Part shown: positions 28,165 to 35,849 of the stretch, one piece after another
Position numbering within the stretch: the first letter of the stretch is position 1
Layout of the letters: every line of letters starts with the position of its first letter
Source: Hyphomicrobiales bacterium
GTDB taxonomy: Bacteria; Pseudomonadota; Alphaproteobacteria; Rhizobiales; Xanthobacteraceae
DNA length: 64,000 nt
Direction: 5' to 3'
Assembly (NCBI GenBank): GCA_009377695.1
Contig: WHTP01000011.1
Location: 1-64,000 of the forward strand
Notes under the pieces: model-generated
What the model saw: the letters and a program-made list of their open reading frames with translations, nothing else
Database searches by the model: none
Told to the model about the DNA's origin: nothing
Translations under genes and position numbers: made by a program

Positions 28165-28677
28165 CTAAGCCCGCAGCGCCACCAGCATCTCTTCGATGTA
28201 GTCGTCGTTGCTGGCGATCACCAGCATGCCGGCATAGGGACGCAGGGCCGCAAGCGTACGCGACAGCTCTTCGTCCGTGTGCTCTTCGCTGCCGATGATG
28301 AGTGCGGTCGTCATCACCTTGCGCACGCCGCAGGCTTCCGCGATCACGCCGGCGGCTTTCGGCCTGGTGCCGGCGCTGGCCACCATGACCACGAGATCGG
28401 CCGACGCGACCTCGTCGATCAGATCCTTGGTGCGGCCGGCGAGGTCGGAGAGCCAGGCTTTCATCGACCAGTTTTCGCCGCTGCGCGGCGCACCGTCGAA
28501 ATCGAGCGAGGTGAAGAAGCTCGCCTGCTGCCACTGGCCCTGCGCGAGCCGCTTCACGACCGCTTCGCTCGGCGCATCGAGCGCGATCACCTTGGTCGCG
28601 CGCGGCTTCGAGTTGGGATAGTCGATCCGGTACCGCGCCTCTTCGGCGGTGGTCATGCGGGCGCTTTCGCTCTGCAT
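28165..28677 (-). CDS. Uncharacterised protein downstream of the Rieske oxygenase
   Basis: A 170-residue soluble protein that I do not recognise with confidence. It shows alternating strands and helices: ATKVIALDAPSEAVVKRLAQ, then ASADLVVMVASAG near residue 100, GVRKVMTTALIIGS near 125, and AGMLVIASNDDYIEEMLVAL at the end, which suggests a Rossmann-like alpha/beta fold. There is no membrane segment or cysteine pair. The start at 28675-28677 has GGAGAC seven bases upstream. It is 33 bases after the oxygenase gene, so co-transcription and a helper role are inferred. Confidence 0.65.
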   Translation of the reverse strand: MQSESARMTTAEEARYRIDYPNSKPRATKVIALDAPSEAVVKRLAQGQWQQASFFTSLDFDGAPRSGENWSMKAWLSDLAGRTKDLIDEVASADLVVMVASAGTRPKAAGVIAEACGVRKVMTTALIIGSEEHTDEELSRTLAALRPYAGMLVIASNDDYIEEMLVALRA

Positions 28678-28710
28678 CGTTCAGTCTCCAGAGGCGCGTT
28701 CTGTTCGGTG

Positions 28711-29997
28711 TTACACCGTCGTCTGCGCCATGCCCATGCGCCGGGTCAGCGCCTCCTTGGCGCCGTCCTTGAACGCCTGGTCCGGCGGCAGCACGATGGA
28801 GACCGAGCGGATCTTGTGGTGCTCGGGATCGACGCCGGGCGGCAGCGTGCCCTTGTCCATGAACGCCTTCGCGGCGCGCAGCATGCGGTGGCGCGCCATG
28901 ATGATGCCGTTGTCGGTCGAGACCAGGTTTTCCTTGGTGCGGTCGCAGACCGGACCCATGCTTTCCTGCAGCGAGGAGTCCTGAATCGCGAAGCCTTCGA
29001 TGCCGCTGTAGGTCTTGCCGGCTTTCTGCGCCGCGCGGTCCATCAGGTAGTCGTTATCCTTGTTGGCCAGGGGACGATAGCTGCCCGGCACGTATTTGCA
29101 GTGCAGGCCCTGGCCAGCCTCCATGGCGGCGCGCTCTTCCTTGGTCAGCGCGCGGATCGGATGGAAGTCGTAGGTCCAGGCCCAGCAATTGTGGTCGTCG
29201 ATCGGCACCCAGAAGTGACCGTGCATCGGATGGTCGCCGCGCGGCGGGATCATCGTGAAGTTCGGCATCACCCACGGCGTGATGCGCCAATAGTAATTGC
29301 CGTTCTCCGCGTTGCGGCGCGCGCCGATATAGAGACCGCCCGGCTGCTCCACGACTTCGAAATGCGGCTGCATGTCGGAGAGGTTGTACTGGTTGCCCTT
29401 GGCGCCCTTGAACAGGGGGTCGGTGCCGAGGTCGCCGCGATGCAGGAACGACACGTGGCTGGAGTCGATGCCGCCCTCCATCGCCTGCAGCCAGTTCGAT
29501 TCCTGCAAGCGCTTGGAGATGAAGCACTGCTCCAGCGGGACCAGCGAGAACTCCCATTCCGGCAGCGGCGGCTGCTTGTCCGGCGGTCCCATATAGGTCC
29601 ACAGCACGGGGCCGATCTTCACCAGCGGATATGATTTGAGCTTGATCTTCTTGCAGAAGCCGGACTCGATCGGCTCCGACGGCACGTCGATGCACTGGCC
29701 GGTCGTGTCGTATTTCCAGCCGTGATAGGGACAGCGCAGCCCGTGCTCCTCGTTGCGGCCGAACCACAGCGAGACGCCACGATGCGCGCAGAACTCGTCG
29801 ATCAATCCATATTTGCCATCGGTGTCGCGGAACGCGAGCAGCCGCTCCGAGAACAGCTTGACCCGCACCGGCGGGCACTCGTTCTCCGGCAGCTCCTCGG
29901 CCAGCAGCGCCGGCACCCAGTAGCAGCGGAACATCTGCCCGAACGGCGTGCCCGGGCCGGTTTGCGTCAGCAGGTCGTTTTGTTCTTTCCTGAGCAT
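28711..29997 (-). CDS. Rieske non-heme iron oxygenase, alpha subunit (phthalate-4,5-dioxygenase type)
   Basis: A 428-residue oxygenase. The Rieske 2Fe-2S ligands are Cys70, His72, Cys89 and His92 (CAHRG ... CPYHGW). The mononuclear iron motif has Asp178, His181 and His186 in EGGIDSSHVSFLH. The N-terminal pattern (LLTQTGPGTPFGQMFRCYW) matches single-subunit oxygenases such as phthalate 4,5-dioxygenase and vanillate demethylase. It activates O2 to hydroxylate or demethylate an aromatic ring. The start ATG at 29995-29997 has GGAG eight bases upstream. It is divergent from its probable ferredoxin. The substrate is unknown; no small subunit is present. Confidence 0.94.
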   Translation of the reverse strand: MLRKEQNDLLTQTGPGTPFGQMFRCYWVPALLAEELPENECPPVRVKLFSERLLAFRDTDGKYGLIDEFCAHRGVSLWFGRNEEHGLRCPYHGWKYDTTGQCIDVPSEPIESGFCKKIKLKSYPLVKIGPVLWTYMGPPDKQPPLPEWEFSLVPLEQCFISKRLQESNWLQAMEGGIDSSHVSFLHRGDLGTDPLFKGAKGNQYNLSDMQPHFEVVEQPGGLYIGARRNAENGNYYWRITPWVMPNFTMIPPRGDHPMHGHFWVPIDDHNCWAWTYDFHPIRALTKEERAAMEAGQGLHCKYVPGSYRPLANKDNDYLMDRAAQKAGKTYSGIEGFAIQDSSLQESMGPVCDRTKENLVSTDNGIIMARHRMLRAAKAFMDKGTLPPGVDPEHHKIRSVSIVLPPDQAFKDGAKEALTRRMGMAQTTV

Positions 29998-30123
29998 CCG
30001 AAGACTCCGCAAAGGGTCATAGGCGAGAGATCATGCGCGAGAATGTCACAACCGTCGTTATTCGGCATGGCCCCTTCAGTGTTTCAACGCCGCGGTGGGC
30101 CAGCCGGTTGCGCGCGATCTGTC

Positions 30124-30148
30124 GTTCCTATATACGGAACAGCGTTCC
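30124..30148. promoter_or_regulatory. Composite operator 2, candidate IclR site
   Basis: The layout is GTTCC-TATATAC-GGAAC-AGC-GTTCC between the oxygenase (start 29997) and ferredoxin (start 30221) genes. It includes a perfect 13-bp palindrome GGAACAGCGTTCC. The N7 spacer reads TATATAC, which could itself be a -10 box, so a bound protein would block or position polymerase. It mirrors the site at 27236-27260. Confidence 0.78.
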
Positions 30149-30177
30149 ACATAGAAAATATTATGTTCGTGCCGTAA

Positions 30178-30210
30178 GGTCAATGAGGAGAGTTTGGGTC
30201 AATGAGGAGG
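30178..30210 (+). repeat. Duplicated Shine-Dalgarno segment ahead of the ferredoxin gene
   Basis: GGTCAATGAGGAG occurs twice, 18 bases apart (from 30178 and from 30196), giving two GAGGAG ribosome sites. The second, GAGGAGG, is about 10 bases from the ATG at 30221. Confidence 0.6.
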
Positions 30211-30220
30211 TTTGTGGTCC

Positions 30221-30529
30221 ATGCAGCGTCTTGATTTGTGCAGCGCCGAGGAGGTCACGCCGGGCAACGCCTTGAAGGTTGAGGCCGGCGACCTGACCCT
30301 CGCGGTGTTCAACGTCGACGGAGAATATTACGTCACCGACGACCTCTGCACCCATGGGCCGGGCTCGCTCGCCGAAGGCTACATCGACGGCGATGTGGTC
30401 GAGTGCAATTTCCACAACGGTCAGTTCAACATCAAGACCGGCGAGGTGGTGTCGCCACCCTGCATGGTGCCCGTGAAGACCTACAAGACCGTGGTCGAGA
30501 ACGGCCGCGTGTTCATCGAGACCGATTGA
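30221..30529 (+). CDS. Rieske-type ferredoxin
   Basis: A 102-residue electron carrier. Rieske ligands are Cys43, His45, Cys62 and His65 (CTHG ... CNFHNGQFN). Its size and the DLCTHGPGSLAEG and GEVVSPPCMVPVKTY segments match ferredoxin components of ring-hydroxylating systems. It would shuttle electrons from the reductase (25942-27162) to the oxygenase (28711-29997). The ATG at 30221 is preferred over a TTG three codons upstream because of the GAGGAGG. The next gene follows after 22 bases. Confidence 0.94.
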   Translation: MQRLDLCSAEEVTPGNALKVEAGDLTLAVFNVDGEYYVTDDLCTHGPGSLAEGYIDGDVVECNFHNGQFNIKTGEVVSPPCMVPVKTYKTVVENGRVFIETD

Positions 30530-30551
30530 GTCAGCGGCCTGGGGGCGTGCG

Positions 30552-31232
30552 ATGAAAGTGCTGTGCACCAATGGCGTGAAGGCCGTGACCGCTGAGCTGA
30601 TTTCCGTGGTGGAGCGGACGATCGGGCTTTCGGTCGACGTCGACTACGCATCGACCAACATGCTGATGGACACGATCGCCGGCGGCGAGACCGGCGATCT
30701 CGCGGTGCTCTCGGCCGAGGCGATCGACGGCCTCATCGAGAAGGGGGTGCTGCAAAAGGGCAGCCGCGCCGACCTTGCCAAGTCCGTTATCGGTGTTGCC
30801 ATCCGCAAGGGAATGGCGGTGCCGGATATCGGCACCGTCGAAGCGCTGAAGGCGACATTGGTGTCCGCGAGATCGGTGATGTATTCGAAGACCGGTATCT
30901 CCGGCGTGTACGTGCCGCAGATGTTCGCCAAGCTCGGCATCGCAAATCTGATCGCGCCGAAGGCTAGAAATCCATCGTACGGCACGGTCGGCGAGGCGCT
31001 GGCGCGGGGCGAAGCGGAAATCGCGCTGCAGCAGATCAGCGAGTTGCTGCCGGTCACCGGAATCAAAGTGGTTGGGCCGCTGCCCGATCCGGTACAATTG
31101 GTGACGGTGTTCTCTGCCGGGATTTTCTCATCCGCCGCGGAGCCGCGCGCGGCGCGGATGCTGGTCGAACAGCTCACCACCAATGCTGCACGATCGCTCT
31201 ATATCGCGAAGGGGTTGGAGCCGGCGTTTTAG
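30552..31232 (+). CDS. ModA-like solute-binding-fold protein without signal peptide
   Basis: A 226-residue protein with the type-II periplasmic binding fold of molybdate/extracellular-solute proteins. It has TNGVKAVTAELISVVE at the start, GDLAVLSAEAIDGLIEKGVL near 50-70, GISGVYVPQMFAKLGI and ALARGEAEIALQQISELLP in the second lobe. It begins MKVLCTNG with no hydrophobic leader, so it should stay in the cytosol. It is co-transcribed with the ferredoxin. A sensor or metabolite-binding role is possible; transport is unlikely without export and no permease is linked. Confidence 0.8.
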   Translation: MKVLCTNGVKAVTAELISVVERTIGLSVDVDYASTNMLMDTIAGGETGDLAVLSAEAIDGLIEKGVLQKGSRADLAKSVIGVAIRKGMAVPDIGTVEALKATLVSARSVMYSKTGISGVYVPQMFAKLGIANLIAPKARNPSYGTVGEALARGEAEIALQQISELLPVTGIKVVGPLPDPVQLVTVFSAGIFSSAAEPRAARMLVEQLTTNAARSLYIAKGLEPAF

Positions 31233-31244
31233 GTTGATGTTTGG

Positions 31245-31350
31245 TCTGTAGGGTGGGCAAAGCGAAGCGTGCCCACCATCTTTTTCTCGGCATTGTGACG
31301 GTGGTGGGCACGGCGCGAAGTCGCGCCTTTGCCCACTCTATACACTCGCT
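31245..31350. repeat. REP-like repeat (GTAGGGTGGGC class) between two convergent genes
   Basis: GTAGGGTGGGCAAAGCGAAGCGTGCCCACCAT and, inverted, GTGGTGGGCACGGCGCGAAGTCGCGCCTTTGCCCAC form long stems. A relative lies at 59463-59560. Placed between convergent genes it may act as a two-way transcription end. Confidence 0.7.
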
Positions 31351-31360
31351 GCGATCACGA

Positions 31361-33115
31361 TCACCGGTGCTGGGTGATGGTGTCCACCAGCGCGAGGCGG
31401 CCTTTCTTGACCTCGGCAATGGCGCGGCGCAGCGCCGGCTGCACGTCCTCCGGCTTGTCGATCGGGCCTTCGCCGTAACAGCCGAGTGAGCGCGCGAGCG
31501 CACCGAAGTCAGGCTCCGGACCGAACAGGTCCATGCCGATATGCGCCTTGGCCTCGTCGGTGCCGCGCAGCTTCGCCATGCGGATCTGATGCGCCCAGTC
31601 GTTGTAGTAGGCGCGGTTATTGTGCATGACGATCAGCATCGGGATTTCGTACTTGGCCGCGATCCAGAGCGCGCCGGCATCGAACATCAGGTCGCCGTCG
31701 GGCTGGATGTTGACCACGAGCCGCTTCTTGTCGCGATGTGCGAGCGCGACGCCGAGCGAGATGCCGATCTGGGTCGAGGTGCCGAGCTCGACGCCGGGAT
31801 GGCGGTAGGGCTTGTCGAAGTCCCAGAGCTTGCGCACCTCGTGCTTGAGGTTGTTGGCCGAGAGCACCCAGTCCTCGTCCTTGATCACGTCCCACACTTC
31901 CATCGCGAGCCGCTGGAACGTGATCGGTGAGGCATCCCAGTTCTTGCGGGCGTCCTGCTGCCACTTCGCCCACACCTCGTCGTGGCGCTTGCCGATCGCG
32001 ACCTTGCGGTCCTCGATCTTCTTCCTGAGGTTCGAATTACTGTCGACCTTCGCCTTGATGATGCGGGCGAGTTCGGGCATCGCGAGCGAGGTGTCGCCGA
32101 GTGCGCGCACCGAGCACGGCTGCATGCGGCAATAATCCATCGCCCATTTGCTGATGCCGATCTCGGCGACGCCGATCTCGACATAGTCGCAATTCTTCGG
32201 CGGCAGCAGCTCGAGCTCGCGCGTGGTGCTGTTGAGCTCTGTGAGCTGCTTCTCCCAGTCCTTCAGGTCGAGTCCGACGATCAGGTCCATCTTTTTGAGT
32301 GACTGCTTGTCCATGCTGAGACAAAGCGGATGCTTGTTCGGGAACGACAGCGCGTTGTTGACGTCCCAAACCGCCGCACCGGCGGTCTCGGCGAGCGTGA
32401 CGAGCTTGTCGAAATTGCCTTCCTGCCGGCCGGTGTACTCGGCCAGAAACATCGGATTGTCGGCCTTGATGAGCTTGTCGGCGATCACCTCGATCGCGGC
32501 GGGGTCCGGCGCCATCGGCGACGGCTGCTTCACCGCTTCCGCCGGCGGCAGCTCGACCTTTTCGACCAGCGGGTCCTCTTGCAGGGCCGCGTCGTAGCAC
32601 ATGTAGATCGGGCCCTTCGGCTCGGTCATCATGATCGAATAGGCGCGAGCGAAGCTCTCCGGCACGCCGTGGATCGATGTCGGCTGGTAGTCCCACTTGG
32701 TGTAGTCGCGGATTGCGTTGCCCTGCACCAGCGCGGTGTGGGTCCAGTCAATGTGCGGGCGGCGGCGGGCTTCGTCCATCGGGCCGGTAGCGCCCATGAT
32801 GAAGATCGGCACCCGGTCAAGGAAAGCGTAGTAGATCGCCATACAGGCGTGCAGCAGGCCGACGAGGTTGTGCAGGATCACGACCATCGGCTTGCCGGTC
32901 GCCTTGGCGTAGCCGTGCGCGATCTGCACCGCGATTTCCTCGTGGTTGCAGAGCATCATCGGCGGTTCGTTGTTGCCGTAGTTGATCAGCGAGTCATGCA
33001 GGCCGCGGAAGCTCGCCCCGGGATTGAGCGTAATATAGGGAAAGTCGTACCGCTTGATCATGTCGACGATCACGTCGGACTGCCAGCCGGTATAGTTCTG
33101 AACCTTTGCGTCCAT
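31361..33115 (-). CDS. Thiamine-diphosphate-dependent enzyme (acetolactate synthase/benzoylformate decarboxylase superfamily)
   Basis: A 584-residue enzyme with three domains. The pyrimidine-binding domain carries the catalytic glutamate (Glu59 or 60 in NHEEIAVQIAHGYAKATG), then a central domain. The diphosphate domain has the motif GDLMFDAGALWIAAKYEIP ... NN at about residues 473-498, here with HNNRAYYND. It would decarboxylate a 2-oxoacid or join two of them. It stands alone on the minus strand between repeats, within the receptor/decarboxylase cluster. Acetolactate synthase proper is unlikely given the weak central domain. Confidence 0.88.
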   Translation of the reverse strand: MDAKVQNYTGWQSDVIVDMIKRYDFPYITLNPGASFRGLHDSLINYGNNEPPMMLCNHEEIAVQIAHGYAKATGKPMVVILHNLVGLLHACMAIYYAFLDRVPIFIMGATGPMDEARRRPHIDWTHTALVQGNAIRDYTKWDYQPTSIHGVPESFARAYSIMMTEPKGPIYMCYDAALQEDPLVEKVELPPAEAVKQPSPMAPDPAAIEVIADKLIKADNPMFLAEYTGRQEGNFDKLVTLAETAGAAVWDVNNALSFPNKHPLCLSMDKQSLKKMDLIVGLDLKDWEKQLTELNSTTRELELLPPKNCDYVEIGVAEIGISKWAMDYCRMQPCSVRALGDTSLAMPELARIIKAKVDSNSNLRKKIEDRKVAIGKRHDEVWAKWQQDARKNWDASPITFQRLAMEVWDVIKDEDWVLSANNLKHEVRKLWDFDKPYRHPGVELGTSTQIGISLGVALAHRDKKRLVVNIQPDGDLMFDAGALWIAAKYEIPMLIVMHNNRAYYNDWAHQIRMAKLRGTDEAKAHIGMDLFGPEPDFGALARSLGCYGEGPIDKPEDVQPALRRAIAEVKKGRLALVDTITQHR

Positions 33116-33166
33116 CGGAATGCCTTGTGCTTGGAGTGGACCGGGCGCGGGAAATTGACGGAAATG

Positions 33167-33331
33167 CTAGTGTCCCGATTCCGAAGTTCGTACCATTTCG
33201 CGGCGGCCTCTTATACGAACTTCGGAATCGCAGGACACTAGCAACTCTTTGAATCTAGTGTGGCTTTGGTTCAGAAGTCCGCATGTCGGACTCGCCGCGA
33301 GAATGATGCGGACTTCTGAACACCACACTAG
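33167..33331. repeat. Composite double-hairpin repeat with CTAG ends, copy 3 (complete)
   Basis: Hairpin A (CTAGTGTCCCGATTCCGAAG ... CTTCGGAATCGCAGGACACTAG) and hairpin B (CTAGTGTGGCTTTGGTTCAG ... GGACTTCTGAACACCACACTAG) are joined by CAACTCTTTGAAT, the reverse complement of the linker in copy 1. All four CTAG ends are intact, so this is the best reference copy. Confidence 0.9.
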
Positions 33332-33438
33332 CCCTAAAAGTCACGGCCGGGCAGGGGCCGTCAAGGCGTCCTCAAAGACCCCCGACGATTGATTGCCGTG
33401 ATGGGCGCGGCCACGACGGCGGCACAACGGGACTCCAT

Positions 33439-33510
33439 CTCCCTGCTGGGAGAAGGAGCCGGCTCCCTGCTGGGAGAAAGAGCCGGCTCCCTGCTGGGAG
33501 AAAGAGCCGG
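33439..33510. repeat. Three tandem 24-bp repeats
   Basis: Units at 33439-33462, 33463-33486 and 33487-33510, each CTCCCTGCTGGGAGAA(A/G)GAGCCGG; units two and three are identical. Every unit holds a CTCCC-TGCT-GGGAG hairpin. It lies downstream of the receptor gene at 33553 and may form its transcript end. Confidence 0.85.
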
Positions 33511-33552
33511 CTCTGCCCGTTGCTCGATTGTGCGTCGAACGCGGCGCCGCCG

Positions 33553-34659
33553 CTATTTCTTCTTGCCCTTCCGCGACTCGACCTGGAGCATCGCCGCCGC
33601 CTTCTTCAGGACCGCGGGATTGGTCTTGGCTGCCTCCTCGATGATCTTCTCAATGGCGGCGGCGTCGAGCGAATTGATCTCAAGCTTCGCCTTCTCGGCC
33701 TCGGCGCGGAAGGCCTTGTCCTTCATTGTCGCCATGAACGCCTTCTGCAGCGCCGCCGCGCGGTCCTGTGGCACGCCCGGCGGTGCCAGGAACGGCCGTC
33801 CCAGCGCCTGCCGCGCAAAGATCAGACGCAGGATCGCACGCTGCTCCGGGGTCTTCGCCAGGTCGACCACCAGCGGAACGTCGGGCAGATCCTCGTGCTT
33901 CTCGAGGGCGAGCTGCAGCAGGACGCGGATCTTCTTCTCCTTGAACCAGTTCATCCGTGTCGCGACCACGCTCGACCACGACCAGCCGCAGCGGCCGCCG
34001 ACCTCACCGCGCTCCATCGCGAGGCTGATATCGTTGCCGCCGGGATAGCCGGAGATGATGCGGAATTTGGTGCCGAGCACCGCGTTGGTGATGCGCGGGA
34101 ACTGGTCCGTATCGGCGGAAGGGCCGGTTCCGCCGACCACCAGCTCCTTCTGCAGCAGTTGTTCAAACTTGGTAACGCCCGATGTGTGCCAGCTCACGCA
34201 CACGCTCACCTCGTTGTTCATGCTGCCGAGCCACAGATACTTGGTGGGATCGAATTTCGCGCCTTCGATACCGAGTATTGGATCGAACGGTGTCCCGCGG
34301 CCGATCATGCCAAACACGGTGCCATCTTTGGGAGCGACGTTGTAGAGCCAGTTGGCAAGCACCAAGCTACCGGCGCCCGGCATGTTACGCGGAACGATCG
34401 TGGGGTTACCTGGGATGTGCTTGCCGATATGCCGTGCAAGCAGCCGCGCGTAGACGTCGTATCCGCCGCCGCCACTGTAGCCGATCAGGACCTCGACATT
34501 CTTGCCTTTGTAGAAGTCGGCGACGCTCTGGGCGTTGGCGGCTGCCGGGAGCGCGAGTGCAACGGCGGCGACACAGGCAGTCGCAAGTCTGCGAATGCAC
34601 GGGATGAGGCCGCGTGACGGAAAGCGCATAGGCCGTAGGCGCATGGATCGTAAGCGCAT
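33553..34659 (-). CDS. Bug/TctC-type solute receptor, FYKGK subgroup
   Basis: A 368-residue periplasmic receptor with signal peptide (cleavage near AANAQS). The mature part begins VADFYKGKNVEVLIGYSGGGGYDVYARLL, here noted as FYKGK plus GYSGGGGYDVYAR, and holds the subgroup signature ERGEVGGRCGWSWSSV. Three in-frame ATG codons lie 15 bases apart (34659, 34644, 34629). The first has CGGAG ten bases upstream and is used here; the last gives the most usual signal length. The C-terminus ends in RKGKKK. It is followed upstream by a second receptor of the same subgroup. Ligand unknown. Confidence 0.9.
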   Translation of the reverse strand: MRLRSMRLRPMRFPSRGLIPCIRRLATACVAAVALALPAAANAQSVADFYKGKNVEVLIGYSGGGGYDVYARLLARHIGKHIPGNPTIVPRNMPGAGSLVLANWLYNVAPKDGTVFGMIGRGTPFDPILGIEGAKFDPTKYLWLGSMNNEVSVCVSWHTSGVTKFEQLLQKELVVGGTGPSADTDQFPRITNAVLGTKFRIISGYPGGNDISLAMERGEVGGRCGWSWSSVVATRMNWFKEKKIRVLLQLALEKHEDLPDVPLVVDLAKTPEQRAILRLIFARQALGRPFLAPPGVPQDRAAALQKAFMATMKDKAFRAEAEKAKLEINSLDAAAIEKIIEEAAKTNPAVLKKAAAMLQVESRKGKKK

Positions 34660-34661
34660 GG
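34627..34661 (-). repeat. 15-bp tandem repeat carrying three start codons
   Basis: On the minus strand ATGCGCTTACGATCC, ATGCGCCTACGGCCT and ATGCGCTTTCCG follow each other. Each contributes a possible initiation codon (MRLRS-MRLRP-MRF). Confidence 0.7.
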
Positions 34662-34740
34662 GTCGTTCACTCCGGGGTGTGTTATTTTCTCGACCGGAGG
34701 TTAAATGATCCGGGGGCCGTGCGCGAGTGACCCGAACGCA

Positions 34741-34774
34741 CAGGGCGACCGTTGGTCGCACAACGGTCGCCCTG
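34741..34774 (-). terminator. Perfect 14-bp hairpin between two receptor genes
   Basis: CAGGGCGACCGTTG (34741-34754) pairs with CAACGGTCGCCCTG (34761-34774) around six bases. It lies 32 bases after the stop of the receptor at 34807 and upstream of the one at 34659, so it probably ends or attenuates the first transcript. Confidence 0.7.
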
Positions 34775-34806
34775 ATATTTATGCCCGGGCGGCGGTAAGG
34801 CCGCCG

Positions 34807-35826
34807 TTATTTCAGGATGTCGGCGGCCTTTTTCACGATCGCGGGCGGCGTCTCGTAGATCTCTCCAACAAGCTTCTGAAGGGCTTCGCCTGAGATCGGC
34901 GTGATCTCAATTTTCGCCTTGCTGGCCTCGGCGAGAAAGTCCTTGTCCTTCATCGTGTCCATGAACGCCTTGCGCAAGGCGGCGACGCGGTCATCTGGGA
35001 CGCCGGGCGGCGCCAGATAAGGACGTCCGAGCGCCTGCCTTGCGAAGATCAGGCGCAGGATTTGCCGTTGCTCCTCGTTCTTGGCGAGATCGGTGATGAG
35101 CGGAACGTCGGGCAGGTCCGGATGCTTCTCCAGCGAGAGCTGCATCAACACGGTGATCTTCTTGTCCTTGACCCACGATGCCCGGGTCGACACCACGCTC
35201 GACCACGACCAGCCGCAACGTCCGTCGACCTCGCCGCGCTCCATCGCAAGATTGACATCGTTACCGCCGGGATAGCCGGTGATGATCTTCATCTGCGTGC
35301 CGAGCACGCCATTAATGATACGGGGGAACTGGTCGGTATCGGCTGCGGCGCCCGTCCCGCCGACATTGAGCGGCATTGTCATCAGGTCTTCGAATTTGGT
35401 GACTTTGGTGCGGCCGGTCCACACCACGCAGACGCTGACTTCATCGTTGGCGCTGCCGATCCAGTTGAACTTGTTGCCGTCGAACTGCGCGACCTTGTGA
35501 CCGAACAGCGGATCGAACCCGGTGCCGCGACCGATCGTGCCGATCACTGTGCCGTTCTTGTTGGCGACGTTGTAAAGCCAGTTGGCGAGCCGCAGGCTGC
35601 CGGCGCCTTCCATGTTCTTCGGGGTGACCAGTGGGTTACCGGGGACATGCTTGCCGATGTGACGTGCGATCAAGCGCGCGTAGACGTCGTAACCGCCGCC
35701 GACGCTGTATCCAATCATCATGTCGATCGTCTTGCCCTTGTAGAACTCGGCGGGCGACTGAGCCGCCGCACCGCCGCCGAGCACGGCAAGAATCGCGCAG
35801 GCAGCAAACACCTTGGAAGCACGCAT
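34807..35826 (-). CDS. Bug/TctC-type solute receptor, FYKGK subgroup
   Basis: A 339-residue receptor with a signal peptide (cleaved near GGAAAQS). The mature start is PAEFYKGKTIDMMIGYSVGGGYDVY. It carries the subgroup features GKHVPGNPLVTPKNMEGAGS, GSANDEVSVCVVW, ADTDQFPRI and ERGEVDGRCGWSWSSVV (the last as GEVDGRCGWSWSSV). It is very similar to the receptor downstream, so tandem duplication is likely. It should bind an organic acid anion in the periplasm. No TctA/TctB partner is near. A 17-bp palindrome lies 24 bases upstream of the start. Confidence 0.92.
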   Translation of the reverse strand: MRASKVFAACAILAVLGGGAAAQSPAEFYKGKTIDMMIGYSVGGGYDVYARLIARHIGKHVPGNPLVTPKNMEGAGSLRLANWLYNVANKNGTVIGTIGRGTGFDPLFGHKVAQFDGNKFNWIGSANDEVSVCVVWTGRTKVTKFEDLMTMPLNVGGTGAAADTDQFPRIINGVLGTQMKIITGYPGGNDVNLAMERGEVDGRCGWSWSSVVSTRASWVKDKKITVLMQLSLEKHPDLPDVPLITDLAKNEEQRQILRLIFARQALGRPYLAPPGVPDDRVAALRKAFMDTMKDKDFLAEASKAKIEITPISGEALQKLVGEIYETPPAIVKKAADILK

Positions 35827-35849
35827 AACTGTCTTTCTCCTGGAAGCAT

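Noticed and set aside
33439-33510. CRISPR array
   Set aside because: The 24-bp units are contiguous with no spacers, and no cas gene is present.
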